The translations under genes were made by a program, and so were the position numbers. Under the pieces are notes generated by a model. That model made no database searches and was not told the DNA's origin. It saw only the letters and a list, made by a program, of their open reading frames with translations. A stretch of DNA of 64,000 nucleotides from Adiantum capillus-veneris (taxonomy: Eukaryota; Streptophyta; Polypodiopsida; Polypodiales; Pteridaceae). Shown here in pieces: positions 53,712-64,000 of the stretch. The DNA lies in the NCBI GenBank assembly GCA_014529385.2, contig CM043959.1, positions 56,714,753 through 56,778,752 of the forward strand, in the 5' to 3' direction. Every line of letters begins with the position of its first letter. Positions within the stretch are counted from its first letter, which is position 1.

Positions 53712-53816
53712 GTTGTTACGCTTCAGGTATGACAAGACACTTACGCCAATCCATCTGATAAGAGAATGGACAACATTTTGACAATCCCTACAGTCATCAA
53801 AGTGAAGGTGTAGGAT

Positions 53817-54351
53817 GTGAGCACCACAGAGCACATGTATGCCACACGTTTGAATGTGGAGTGTACCCAAGAGTTACTTGTGGAAGAGCCTTTAGCAAAG
53901 TCAAATGAACGGGAGATGTTAGCAGTAATTGACCAAGCTAATATTGTGACCCTAGGTTTTCTCGACCCAACTTTTGACGTAGCACTTTTGGTCTGGGGCC
54001 AAAATTTGTATTTTCATTTCGGCCCTCACGAGATAGCTATTTTTCAAAATAGTGAGAAGGAGCTTACAGACCAAATTATAAATTTTGATCTTTGGTATGT
54101 TATATTATTTTTGCAGAGGTATTTATTTGATTCTGGGTTATTGGAGATCCTCATCAATCAATTTTCTCAATTTGCAGCATGTTGATTTCCAACCTTGCAT
54201 GGAATTAACAATCCGAGGTAACCGTTTTGGACTCACAACTGTCAGTCGTACTTACCTCGGAGTCCACTTCCTTGATAGAAGTCGTGATTGGTTTGAAGGC
54301 GTCAACACAGACACGAAAAAAGTTTTACTTTTAGTTTACAACAAAAATTAA
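53817..54351 (+). pseudogene. Unrecognised frames after the H3 pseudogene
   Basis: Frame 53817-54185 (122 codons) reads M-S-T-T-E-H-M-Y and I-V-T-L-G-F-L-D-P-T-F-D-V-A-L-L-V-W-G. Frame 54085-54351 contains L-T-I-R-G-N-R-F-G-L-T-T-V-S-R-T-Y-L-G-V. The two could be exons around a TTTTTGCAG acceptor-like site at 54107-54115. I do not recognise the protein, and there is no match to transposon enzymes. Confidence 0.25.
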
Positions 54352-56660
54352 GTGTTTTTTATCTCGCTATTCTTCAATATTTTGTATACTTTGAATAGCA
54401 AACTAATTCCTTGTTTTGTGCAATCAATTCACATTGGAGCCTTGTTGGACTAAACATTGAGCTCAAGTGTTGCTACCTTGTAAATTTTATGCACGGTTTT
54501 CATGGGAATGTCCCAAGGTACGTAATTACTTGTTTCTTAATTCTGCAATTTTGATGCAACATGTGGTCACCATATGTGTGACGGGTGTCCAACCTCACTT
54601 CTATCTTGTTGTAGATTTAGCGAGAACCACGATTAAATTGTCAATTCATGGGACGAAGCTGACTCAACTAGTGCATAGAGGCTACAAGAGGTTGTTAATC
54701 TCTCAAAAAACAACAAACAACTCGCATCTAACTCAAGCTACACTCAAGTGACTGAAATCACCAAAAGCCAATCGCTCATCGGCAAACAAATCACACCATC
54801 AAATGACATCCAAATGTAACGAAACTTCTAGGGCAAGTTTATAAGACCTAAACACACATGCTTATGGTCTCAAATCCCACTTTAGGTCAAGTGCAAAAAT
54901 CGTGATTATTAACAGCAATGGATTTTTAACCTAGTCATTTTTGACCCAGAATGCATCTATATTCTTAGCAATGATGCCGCAATACCCCTCCTATACTTAG
55001 TTTTTGATTTTGAAGTATAAATTCCTACTTATTATGAAATTAGGCGGTGGGTTGGTGACACCAAAAGCTACAAAATACCGTGAAATGCCTATGTCAATGC
55101 GTAGAGCTCTTACCTGCGGTTACACCGCAACAGACGCGACTACAATGTGACAACCGGAGAGGGAGTAGGAAGCACTAGAAGGAGAGAAGTGAGCACCGTT
55201 AGCTCACGCTGTGTATTTCATCATCCAAAAAAATTTTTAATAACTTACAAAAATTGAGTTTTTATATCTTAGCCAAGGTTTTTGGTGGTCAAAACTAATA
55301 ATAATGGGAGCTCTAACTAAAGATGGGTAAAGACAGGTTGATACAATCTGGAAGCTTGTAGCCCCGGCTCATTGGTTACAAAGTTTATTCGGGAAATAGG
55401 AGCTATAATATTCCCGATTTATCAAAATAATAAGTGTTTTTACAATGAGAGCTCCAAAAATGGTATCCGAGTTAGCTTGTTGCTAACACCATATGTTATG
55501 TCTTGCAGGTCTATTCTGAAACTTGTTGCTGCATGGGAAGCATTGACCCAAGATAGTGTTTGGAAAAATATGATGATTTTGAGTTGTAAGGTCCCAAAAC
55601 AAGACAACGGGGACATTCTTGTGGATTGAGAGTTCTTGCAAATGCGGAGCTTCTTCTGGAACGCATTTATGTTGAGAAGCGTAGAAGTGTAAGTGCAATG
55701 TTTCCCTTTTGTAATCCTTACATGATTTCTTTGAATTACATATAAAAGCTAGGGAATTCATTTTCAGGCAAGGAACCTAGCAGATTATTTGAACATCCAT
55801 GTGGAGGCATTTAGGATGACAATGATCTAGAATATGATCAATGTTGTGGAGACACGTCCGCTAGGAGCCGCCAATGCATTTGTCGTGCCACCGCCATGAC
55901 CACAACGTCAGCCTCTACCTTGGAGGTACGAAGCAGTGTCTCAACCAACGACAGACCAAGCGCCTGAACCTGTCTCCCCTCATGTTTATGGCCACTCAAC
56001 CTCTAGTCTTTTCGTGATATCCAATTTTACCGAGGAAGAAGAGCCACTACACAATCTTTTCCTCAACCCCAAACCCCTCACCCAACCCCCATACCATCTC
56101 CTAAGCCTTTACATTCTAGTCATGATAATCAAGCCCGAGAGAGCTTCCCTTAATTGTAAATGAGAACTACTAATCAATGGATTTAATTGGACATTATAGT
56201 GTACATTATTAAACCCAATGTAAAGACACCTTGAGTCAATTTTGAAAAGATAATTATTCTCAAAATTTATTTGCAAGAAATTCCTTAACAACTCATTTTC
56301 GCATAAATATAGATTGCAAGCTTGTTGTCAACAGCTTTCCTTAATATTCGCAGTTCAGAGCAATGCGATATACTATGTGAGGCGCCTTTTTCAATCAATA
56401 GTTGCATTGAACTAAAAACAGTCGATCGTCCTTTATCTCTGCGTACAATGTCTTCTTCTCCTTTCTCTGAGGCACATGTAGAATAGTTAATCGAACAGTT
56501 AGATTAGACCAATATTTTGTGATGATAACCAGTAGGGAAATAACCAATGCACCATTAATGTTTACATACAAAACATACTACCGTTCACATGTTGCACTGG
56601 AAAAGAAATTTTGGAGGTAGGCTGAGGTCAACCTCGTTCTCCAAATCGTCGCGCACTTGT
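54352..56660. other. Stretch without recognised gene
   Basis: Short frames 54467-54751, 55372-55629 and 55936-56163 have no known domain. The sequence is AT-rich without long microsatellites. A few phrases look protein-like (55480-55640, K-L-V-A-A-W-E-A-L-T-Q), but I cannot build a gene. Confidence 0.3.
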
Positions 56661-56663
56661 CAC

Positions 56664-57740
56664 ATTGCCTCAAATGCTAAGAACAGTTAGCAGATCAGGT
56701 CCACACCATACCTCCAGCATTCTCAAAGGATTGTTCATGCCATCAATTAAATCTTGGTCCAAAGCTACCAAATGACCATTCACTCGGTGCCACCTTATGT
56801 AGTGGAAGGAAGCTATGAAATTTTGAGAATCTATCATGTACTTACACACAATAGACTTCTTATTTACCTTGCATAAGATGCCATCAAAATCATGGACATC
56901 CCAAGATTCATCCAAAAAATTGAGGCATTTCTCTGTCTTGCAGAGAGTAGCATAGTTCCAGTCTTCCTAATCTCTTCATCATGGAAAAAGTCGATAAACA
57001 CATGCATGGGCAAGAAGATTGAAGCACGTACCAGCCGACTAGCAATATTTGGTCTTAAGCACTTTTGTATTTCCTGATGAAGCTTTAGTCTGAAACAGTC
57101 AGAGGCTTCAGATGAAAGGATTGGCACTCTGGACTACGAGATATTCTAGAGTGTAGAAGCCAAGCGTAGAACGCGGAGCACTATAAAAGTGGTCGAAGAA
57201 AAGAACTCCCCTATTAGACAACATTCTTTTGGCGCTAGTGTTATAGAGTACAGTTGCATGGAATGCATCAAAAATGCCAATAATGCAATCCATCGGCTGC
57301 CAGTCTTCTTTGTCGGAAGGATAAATATCTGCAAAACTGGCAAGTTAAACACACAATATACGAGTGAAGAGTAAAATCTATTGTGGATGTAAGAAAACTT
57401 ACAATTTCGTCGGTTTGTTGGAAATCATGTCGGCGTTGTTCATAGACACAACTCTGAGTGCATATATGCATGTTCAATGAGAACCTCTTTGACTGTTTTG
57501 CATGTTTGTGACAAGAAAAAGTTTTTTACCCTACCTTTGTAATTGTTCACAAACTCGTTTCCCGTGCACTTTCTCTTCTGGTCTGCAGGAGAACCCAGCT
57601 TCCAACTGTAATGGTGGTGGAAAGCCATCGACCGTTGTCCAAATCGAAGTTGTTGAAAATTTTGACAGACTTAATACTTGCAGATGGTTGTCGAGTTCTT
57701 CTGTTCTCCATTAGTGATTCTTCTATGGCAAAATGCACAG
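56664..57740 (-). pseudogene. Unrecognised minus-strand multi-part gene remnant
   Basis: Minus-strand segments join into a protein-like chain. 57738-57547 has F-D-L-D-N-G-R-W-L-S. A stretch at about 57345-57125, after an acceptor-like TTTTGCAG, has P-S-D-K-E-D-W-Q-P-M-D-C-I-I-G-I-F-D-A-F and G-V-L-F-F-D-H-F-Y-S-A-P. 57127-56864 has F-I-D-F-F-H-D-E-E-I-R-K-T-G. 56915-56670 has D-E-S-W-D-V-H-D-F-D-G-I-L-C-K-V, F-H-Y-I-R-W-H-R-V-N-G-H-L-V and I-D-G-M. A TGA and frameshifts separate them. The aromatic and acidic composition is that of a real, decayed gene, but I do not know the family. Confidence 0.35.
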
Positions 57741-59070
57741 CACAGATGTGAGAGGGGGACTGTTTCTGAGCGCAAACACAATGCAGTCAAATGCGAGCAG
57801 AATAGTTAGTTGAGCGCAAATGAATGAGAGAAAATGAATGAGAATGAGCGGGAATACTATAAAGTCTCTCCTATCGAAGAAGTGTACACAACTGCATTGA
57901 GTGTGAGTTATGGTACATTTGTCCTATATTTGGTCTTGACAAGAAAGATTCGAGCAAATCACAACGTATATTAGTGTTAAGGTTTTTTATGCAACTAAAA
58001 ATTGTTTTTTGAAAATGCTGAAATTTGGGATAAAAACAAAGAAAATCCGAGCTACCGTTACGGTAGCCCGCCATCCATTGGTCGTGTTTCATTCTCTCTC
58101 TAGCGCTAAAAGGACCAAATTTGAGTCCAAACTTTCCCTAATGATTTTCATGCACATATGGCCATCTACTTCTCTAATCAATAGAGTCATCTTTGGAGGG
58201 GAAAATGCATTGGTCACTCTCTTTTTAGAGCTTCTGACTTCTTTTACTAGCCTCCTCTTATCTTTTTAACCAACCTTAGTCTACATGCTATAATTATCTT
58301 TTAAAACATATGAAGTATCTAACCTTCAAAAACGAGCATTTAACCTTCAAAAATTTCACATCCACTAACAGATTCTTGATTGCGAAGTTGTCCTCTTCTA
58401 GAAAACATAAACAAAGTGACTAATGAAACTTTGATTCACATTGTCATGTCACTATAACAAGTTTAATAATGGCATGGGGCTACAACGAGCCTTCCCAAAT
58501 AGGGAAGGCTTTCTTTAGGAAATATGGAATGAGAATTTTGGTGTGTGCATAGTGTGACTTATGATGGTAAAGGGTTGATTATAGAACAACATGTGCTTGT
58601 GTTCTTGTGCGTTCGATGGGCCAAACAAAAGGATGTTTGTGGCAACAAGGGAAGATAGTTTGCTTTGAGTCTACAATTAGTAACAGACGAAGTAGAACTT
58701 TGAGGAGTGTAAATTAGATTGAGAATTAAATGAAATTTTGGGAATGGAAGAAGTCACTTTCAAGGGTGACTAGGATTGCATAAGCTTCCAGCACTTCCTT
58801 CATGCACAGACTTAGTGAACTTGATCAAGTTGAGAGGAATGATTAAAAATGAGATATTGGGTATTGGCTATGTACATTATGGGTTGAGCTAGTCTACTTT
58901 CTATTGCCTCTTATATAAGAGATGGGACTCACCGTTAGTAGTACTGGGTCACTAACCACACTATCAAAAATTCAAGAATGTGGGTGGAATTCATCAGAGC
59001 TATGTAATATTGTTGCACGTGCCAAAATAGAGCTTTGAAAGTTATGGGGACACCTCAAGTATCTATCCAA
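57741..59070. other. Spacer without recognised gene
   Basis: Short frames at 57871-58092 (-) and 58009-58269 (+) have no motif. The sequence is AT-rich. Nothing else is visible. Confidence 0.4.
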
Positions 59071-59071
59071 G

Positions 59072-59073
<2 letters not shown>

Positions 59074-59137
<64 letters not shown>

Positions 59138-59178
59138 AATGTCAAAACAATCCAAGAGTCCTCAAATATGTATTTCAC

Positions 59179-59269
<91 letters not shown>
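59074..59269. repeat. Two long (GA)n microsatellites
   Basis: A GA run at 59074-59133 is followed by 48 bp of unique sequence and a second GA run at 59182-59269. The Arg-Glu and Ser-Leu frames across them are artefacts. Confidence 0.95.
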
Positions 59270-59272
<3 letters not shown>

Positions 59273-59561
59273 ATCACCAACCAAGAGAACTTATTTGTAT
59301 CAAAATGTATATAAAAAGAAGGCAAAGAGTGATAATCCAAAGACATGAGAATCTCTCTTTCTGTCAGTACTCATACTAGATACTTCCTTGCATTTCTACA
59401 AGGTAGACACTTGCAATGTCCCCACATCCAAGCCTCTTCTCTAAATAGAATACTATAAGGAGGGTGACCAAATCTGTCCCAAATTTTCCCAAAAGCCAAG
59501 GTAAAATAGAAATAAACACAATCTCAAAGAACACAATGCAGTTATGCAGATGTTGATGTAT

Positions 59562-60155
59562 TCATGCTTGGCATGTTGGAGGTGTTGTCCTCCACATGTT
59601 GGTACAAGTAAAAGTCTTGAGAGGAGAGTACCCTATGATACAAAAAATCAGCTGATGTTTCTTCTCATGTTGGAGGTGTTGTCCTCCACATGTTGTCCTC
59701 CACATGATGGTACGAGTAAAAGTCTTGAGTGGAAAGTACCCTATGATACAAAAATTCAGGTGATGTTTCTTTTCCTTATAGGTGAAGTAAACTCTCCTTT
59801 CAGAGAACTTTATATTGGCAACCATGCAGTTGAACCATGGTGCCCCTAGGATAACATCCTCGTGTTGGAGAGAAGAGATGAAAAAGTCTTCTTTGTTGAT
59901 GTAGCTTTGGACATGAAGCCTCAACTTCCCATTCAAGGGAGTAACAGAGGCTTGTTGTCCCTTGAAAGCTTCGTCAGCAATTACAGTATCTCCCATCTTG
60001 AAAGCTTGAATACCCAACTTAGTGGCCAACTCCATTGATATGATATTTTGAGTAGAGCCAGGGTCAAACAAGATGAAGGCATCATGCTCCCTTACCTTCC
60101 CCCAAGCATAGGAGAGAGGTGATCCTTTGCAATGAGCTTTTGGAGCTTCGATCAA
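59562..60155 (-). pseudogene. Aspartic protease of element H
   Basis: The 197-residue frame directly follows gag (the stop of 60574-60152 overlaps its ATG). The retropepsin pattern is A-F-I-L-F-D-P-G-S-T-Q-N-I-I-S (D-P-G where D-S-G or D-T-G is usual, at about 60055-60070), then V-I-L-G-A-P-W-F near 59850-59870, which is the C-terminal motif. The last 70 residues come from a tandem duplication (59571-59773), so K-K-H-H-L-N-F-C-I-I-G-Y and K-K-H-Q-L-I-F-C-I-I-G-Y are repeats. RT should follow but does not. Confidence 0.7.
59571..59773. repeat. Tandem duplication of about 93-110 bp in element H
   Basis: Units 59571-59663 and 59664-59773 both start TGTTGGAGGTGTTGTCCTCC, contain AAAAGTCTTGAG and AGTACCCTATGATACAAAAA, and end ATGTTTCTT. 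The second unit has an extra 15-bp copy of TTGTCCTCCACATG. The reading frame stays open through both. Confidence 0.85.
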
Positions 60156-60314
60156 GCTCTAGGAGCCTCATTGCGGGCATTTCTTTTGCGGCAAGAATGA
60201 TAGTCATGTCCTTGCTCCCCACACTTAAAACATTTGTGGTCCTTACAAAAATCTTGTAGCTCTTTAGGAGAGAGTTTATTTTTACCTTTGTAAATTCCCT
60301 TCTCCTTGGACCGG

Positions 60315-60401
<87 letters not shown>

Positions 60402-60404
60402 GTT

Positions 60405-60455
<51 letters not shown>

Positions 60456-60578
60456 GGAATTGCCTTGGGAAGAATTTTGGACATTGTTTTTCCCCTTTGC
60501 ATCACCTTTGTCTTTGTTTTCCATGGGCTTGTTATTCCTTCTAGCCCCTTGTTGGAAATTGATGCGCCAAGCAACCAT
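60152..60578 (-). pseudogene. Gag with zinc knuckle and AAC-encoded homopolymer, element H
   Basis: The gag end has N-F-Q-Q-G-A-R-R-N-N-K-P in frame 60578-60282. It is followed by a long (AAC)n tract (60313-60457), giving Asn runs and then, after a phase change inside the repeat, Gln runs. Frame 60574-60152 reads Thr and then Asn through the same tract, and goes on to L-S-P-K-E-L-Q-D-F-C-K-D and C-F-K-C-G-E-Q-G-H-D-Y-H-S-C, a CX2CX4HX4C knuckle. The true protein probably shifts frame within the repeat, which is an unstable site. Confidence 0.65.
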
Positions 60579-61644
60579 AGTGTGGTGGATTACTTCGGTG
60601 ATAGAACCAAGCCGTTGAGAGTTGACATACTCAGCAGTTTCTTCACGTAATCCCGCACGAAAATTGTTGCTTTTGCTCGGTGAAGTCTATCTTTTGAAAG
60701 ACGGTAGCCTTGAGATGTAAATCCTAAAACTTGTCCACATATTTGTGGATAGACTCGTTGGAGAACAGCTTCAAGCTCCACCATTTGGTAAGCACTTTGT
60801 CCTTTGCATCGCTTGCAAGGAATTGCTTCATGATGGAAATTCGTAGATTTTTCCATGTCTTTGGGTCTTTGCCATTGCCACGAAGGCTAGCCCACCATTA
60901 ACAAGCAGATTTCTGGAAGTGCATAGCTACATGATGTAGCTTGGAGGACTGTGTGAAGCCCTCATCTCCAAAGGCCGCATCAAATTGCGGGATGAAGGCC
61001 AATACTTTGTTGGTAGCACCAAGGGTGCCATCATAGGTGAGAAAAGAGATACTTTTTCCTCCCTCTTTGAATTTCTTGAGCTTTTGGGACCTTCGCCATG
61101 CAGGGTAAGATTTGCGATGTCCTCTCCTTTTGTATACTCTAGGAGAATATTTGTTGCTTTTGTCGAAAGAGGAGGAAGGTGAAGAAGAAGGAGAAGAGGG
61201 TGACCTCTTTCTTGCCTTTTTCTTCCTTTGTTTCCGCTCTTCCCTTTCAAAGTGACAAGGAGAAGGACTATGGGTTGATCGTTTCCTCTTGGGAGGAGTT
61301 GGCGACCGTCTAGACTGCGGTCTTCGTGGGGCCACATCTTCAGAGGGCCTTAGGGATTCGCTTCTTTCTCGTTCTTTGGATTTCTCCTCTCTTATGGGAG
61401 AGAGTCTTCTTTTGGAAGTCTCATCAAGAGGCCTCCTAAGCTCTCTCTAAGCTTGGAGGGGAGAGAAAATCCCATAAGCACAAAGCCGTTGACTAACTTC
61501 TGCTTGCAAAGCAAGGTTGCCCATAGCTTGTTGCAACCTAGTAACAAGGTAATTAACAAACATGGGGGCATCATCATTAGCACCTTCATGTGAAAAATCA
61601 AATTTGTCAATATTCATTTTACTCTCTTGGTTATTTTCAGCCAT
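60579..61644 (-). pseudogene. Gag N-terminal and capsid part of element H
   Basis: 61644-61447 starts M-A-E-N-N-Q-E-S and has L-V-T-R-L-Q-Q-A-M. Frame 61335-60898 has a serine/arginine/lysine-rich tract (R-S-P-S-S-P-S-S-S-P) and then the capsid start S-Y-P-A-W-R-R-S, F-L-T-Y-D-G-T-L, A-F-I-P-Q-F-D-A-A-F and L-H-H-V-A-M-H-F-Q-K-S-A. After a shift near 60898 the domain continues in other frames (60856-60590), with V-L-T-K-W-W-S-L-K, H-K-Y-V-D-K-F-W-D and F-C-A-G-L-R-E-E in part. The order matches retrotransposon gag. Several frameshifts break it. Confidence 0.6.
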
Positions 61645-62040
61645 GCTAATTAAACTTAGGTATAAATTACTTTGTGCTTTGGTATCCTCAAAAACCTTAG
61701 TTGCTACTCTTCTTTACCTTTGAAAAGTAGTTCTCAGTCAGCCACACCTGTGGTTTAGACACTGTTGATTGCAAAGACTAGTGGAGAAGGTCTAACATTT
61801 CTCGGTTGATTATGGTTCTTGTTTGGCTTGCTAGTAGCTCAATAATGGTTAAGCCAAAGGCAAGTCTCGAGAGACTCCATTATTAAGACTATAGTTCCCA
61901 ATGATGTACTTCGAACTAAGTTCTTTTCAACCAAAATAATAGATCCCTGTCCCACTTACCCTATTGCAATGAACAGGTCCAACCTTTCATGGACAACTTA
62001 AGGACCTCCCTTCTTAAGCAAGAAAAGAGAAACCAATATC

Positions 62041-62052
62041 TCTGATACCAAT
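62041..62052 (-). promoter_or_regulatory. Primer-binding site of element H
   Basis: On the minus strand TTGGTATCAGAGA follows the inner LTR end. It is complementary to the end of initiator methionine tRNA. Confidence 0.8.
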
Positions 62053-62734
62053 GTAATGGAAATGGCCTATGAACTTTGAGAATAGTGGAATTAAGAGAAT
62101 ATGAGTGAGCATTTTCATGAGACTACTTTGAGAACATAGAGGGTGAACTTAATTAGCGGTAGCAACATAACCATATATTTAATAAGCTTGGTATGAAAAA
62201 TAATATTGCAAGAGAGAGAGTTAGAGAACTTGACAACAATTGAGGATTGAATTTATGTGGAGCCGGTCCCCCCTCCAATAGGCTTTTTGTAGTATAGATC
62301 TCCCATCAAGAGAGACTTGGTACAATACAATCTTTGTTTTCCTTGTGACCTAGGTGATGCAATGAAGATGGAAAGCTTCATGCATCACGAGCATAATATA
62401 ATCTTGTAAAAAGCATTAACCATCCCCGGCCTTAGTACCATGGCCTCAAACACCTTTGAAGGTGGAGAGAGCTAGCGGGGAATGAGGGTAGGGAGGAGGA
62501 AGAAGAAGTAACATACGAGAAAGAGATAGTTCCTCACTTATCATCACTCTTCTTGCATAGCATAGCATAATAGCATAATAATGATCATGAAGAAGAAGAT
62601 GGCAAGCTTAAGCATTGGAGCATGGCTCTTGGTTGGATTTGCATTCCATAGCCAAGAGTGTTGGTGTAGGATCTCAACTTCTCAACAAGCTTGAAGAAGG
62701 ATATGGAGCTCTTGCACTTTGCACCTCACACAAT

Positions 62735-62769
<35 letters not shown>

Positions 62770-62804
62770 GAGGGGGGGGGGGGGGGGAGGGGGGGGAGGG
62801 GGGG
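62735..62804. repeat. (GT)n run followed by G-runs
   Basis: GT repeats at 62735-62767 are followed by several G blocks of 7 to 16 bases (62766-62804). The sequence could form G-quadruplexes. C-runs follow at 62814 and 62843. Confidence 0.9.
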
Positions 62805-63227
62805 CGAGTATACCCCCCAAGCTATCCCCTAGCTTCCTTGGTCCCCCCCCCCTTGTAACTCATGCTGGAAGTTGATTGGACCCCTTCAAGCCTAGCCAAT
62901 CACATGCAGAGTGCATATCAAGCAACCATGCTAGCCTTAGAACAAGTGTCCCCCTTTCCCCTTTGAGAGAGAGGACTTCATAAATGCATACACAATTACT
63001 TTAATTAGCTAAATTATCATTGGACCCCTTGAGAGGCCAACCAATAGGCTTTAGGCACACCATGAGGGCAACATGGAGAGGAATTTGACAAGTGTCCTTG
63101 TTGCTTCTTTAGACCAAGCTTGCCTTGTGTGAGGGTATGTGTGTTCTCTCCAATGAGGGCTCACCCCCCCTTGAGTAGGGATCATTTTTTAATTTTGGAA
63201 CTCCTCAAGCCCCTCAAGAACCTTAGT

Positions 63228-63382
63228 CATGGAGCACCTTAGCACTTTAGTCATTAAGCACCTCAAGCACCTTAAGCACCTTAGTCAGCAAGCACGACAA
63301 GCACCTCAAGCACCTAAGTCAGCAAGCACAACAAGCACCTTAAGCACCTTAGTCAGCAAGCATGACAAGCACCTCAAGCTTG
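63228..63382. repeat. Degenerate tandem repeat with AAGCACC words
   Basis: There are three or four units of about 39-48 bp built from AAGCACCTCAAGCACC and TTAGTCAGCAAGCA, each differing by a few bases. They lie within or beside the LTR of H. Confidence 0.8.
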
Positions 63383-64000
63383 AGCTGGGTTCCCACCTAT
63401 AGCACAACCCTAGCTTGCCTGAGGTCAAAGGACTTTTAACACTAACCTATGTAGGTCTTTAATGAATCTAACCCTAAGGTCTTTAAGCTCCGTTAGCTAG
63501 CACTTCTCTTTGACAGGCCATCTCTCATTTGGACCCCTTTAACTTTGGCCCTTTGTTGAGATAAATCCATAAGCATATGTCTATATTATAACCCTTGTTC
63601 TCGTTTATTCTCCCACATTAAATGATTAGTTTAATACGAGAGAATATTTTGGGTTGGTTAAAAATTAGATTTTATGACATACTACCCTTCTTTGATATTT
63701 TTCTCTCTTTCTCATGAAAAGGAACTTGAAAATGAGAATTAAACCAACAAGCAAAACACCTTCAAAGTTGCCCAGCACAGCCACCACTGGATTATTCTCT
63801 CCTCTCTCAATAAAGTCCTGCAAAGCCCAAAGCTCATGCCATTCAATATACAATCAAAAAGGTTAAGTAACCTATGATGACAAGACATAGCATGCACAAG
63901 AACTCATGTTTGCATATATACCACAAGCTTGTCCTTTTGTGATGCCAACATAGAAAGCTCTACAATTGAGAGATACTCCCTATGCGAAAATTATACAATT
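63383..64000. other. Window end without recognised gene
   Basis: The sequence is AT-rich. One minus-strand frame (63853-63665) has a short hydrophobic stretch but no known motif. No repeat or RNA gene is visible. Confidence 0.4.

Larger units (their letters stand above)
59562..63420 (-). mobile_element. LTR element H, gag-protease part with 5' LTR
   Basis: On the minus strand there is a primer site (62041-62052), a leader, gag frames (61644-60282), a zinc knuckle and an aspartic protease (60155-59562), after which the element stops. No RT or integrase is found to the left. The LTR begins at 62053 and runs right, with an unknown outer end (63420 is a guess). The gag pattern with R/S-rich N-terminal part and CCHC plus retropepsin fits Ty3/gypsy, while the primer is iMet. 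Confidence 0.65.
62053..63420 (-). repeat. 5' LTR of element H (outer end uncertain)
   Basis: The inner end TGTAATGG (plus strand, 62053) is fixed by the primer site. There is no second copy in the window, so the outer end is unknown. The stretch contains a GT run at 62735-62767, G-rich sequence at 62766-62804 and a short tandem array at 63201-63380. No coding is seen. Confidence 0.4.

Noticed and set aside
57547-57738. BAH-domain or methyltransferase gene on the minus strand
   Set aside because: The few matching phrases were too short to support the family.
60306-60650. Leucine/valine-rich plus-strand frame that looks like a membrane protein
   Set aside because: It is the complement of the AAC tract in the gag of H.

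Overview
This window looks like nuclear DNA of a land plant, in a stretch made almost entirely of nested, decayed LTR retrotransposons. The evidence is plant-type Ty3/gypsy elements with a second (archaeal-type) RNase H, Ty1/copia elements primed by initiator-Met tRNA (TGGTATCAGAG primer sites), very long GA, GT and TTG microsatellites, and remnants of eukaryotic genes (histone H3, cytochrome P450). I cannot place the organism more precisely. I see no intact host gene.

Layout, left to right. 1-5643: gypsy element A (+), cut by the window edge, with gag tail, PR, RT, RNase H, a second RNase H, IN and a 3' LTR. It abuts 5644-9170: gypsy element B (+), which begins at the RT/RNase H boundary and carries RNase H, two zinc-binding domains, the IN core, then a retropepsin-like domain and a tail of W-x-P-K repeats after integrase. 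9171-11287 is non-coding, with a recurrent CGATCGCGATCG palindrome. 11288-15.4 kb: element C (+), a non-autonomous LTR element with a gag-like/coiled-coil reading frame and no RT. 15.4-20.2 kb holds a P450 fragment, a microsatellite-flanked inverted repeat, a hairpin and a palindrome-bearing repeat. 20.2-27.1 kb: gypsy element D (+), of the same family as G, internally deleted and interrupted by copia element 2 (-, 22265-25752, integrase region missing). 27.1-31.3 kb: GT-rich spacer, then the leader, primer site and LTR of element E (-).

31335-44466: gypsy element F (-), of the same clade as A, split by copia element 3 (-, 32811-37228) with 227-bp LTRs and a 5-bp target duplication. F abuts gypsy element G (+, 44467 onward), which like B and D has a retropepsin-like domain and W-x-P-K repeats after integrase. 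47.4-53.3 kb: LTR-like sequence, unrecognised minus-strand frames, a small lysine-rich frame and a tandem array of about eight hairpin-forming 76-bp units. 53332-53711: histone H3 pseudogene. 53.8-59 kb: unrecognised broken frames on both strands, then GA microsatellites. 59562-62052: gag-protease part of element H (-), with a TTG/AAC microsatellite inside gag, followed by its primer site and LTR.

The order of insertion can be read in part. Copia 3 is inside F, F lies against G, E lies inside the 3' LTR of F, copia 2 is inside D, and A lies against B. Every polyprotein carries stops, frameshifts or domain losses, so the elements here are relics. The most unusual signal is the shared post-integrase retropepsin plus W-x-P-K module of B, D and G. 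The hairpin tandem array and the palindrome-rich leader of C come next.
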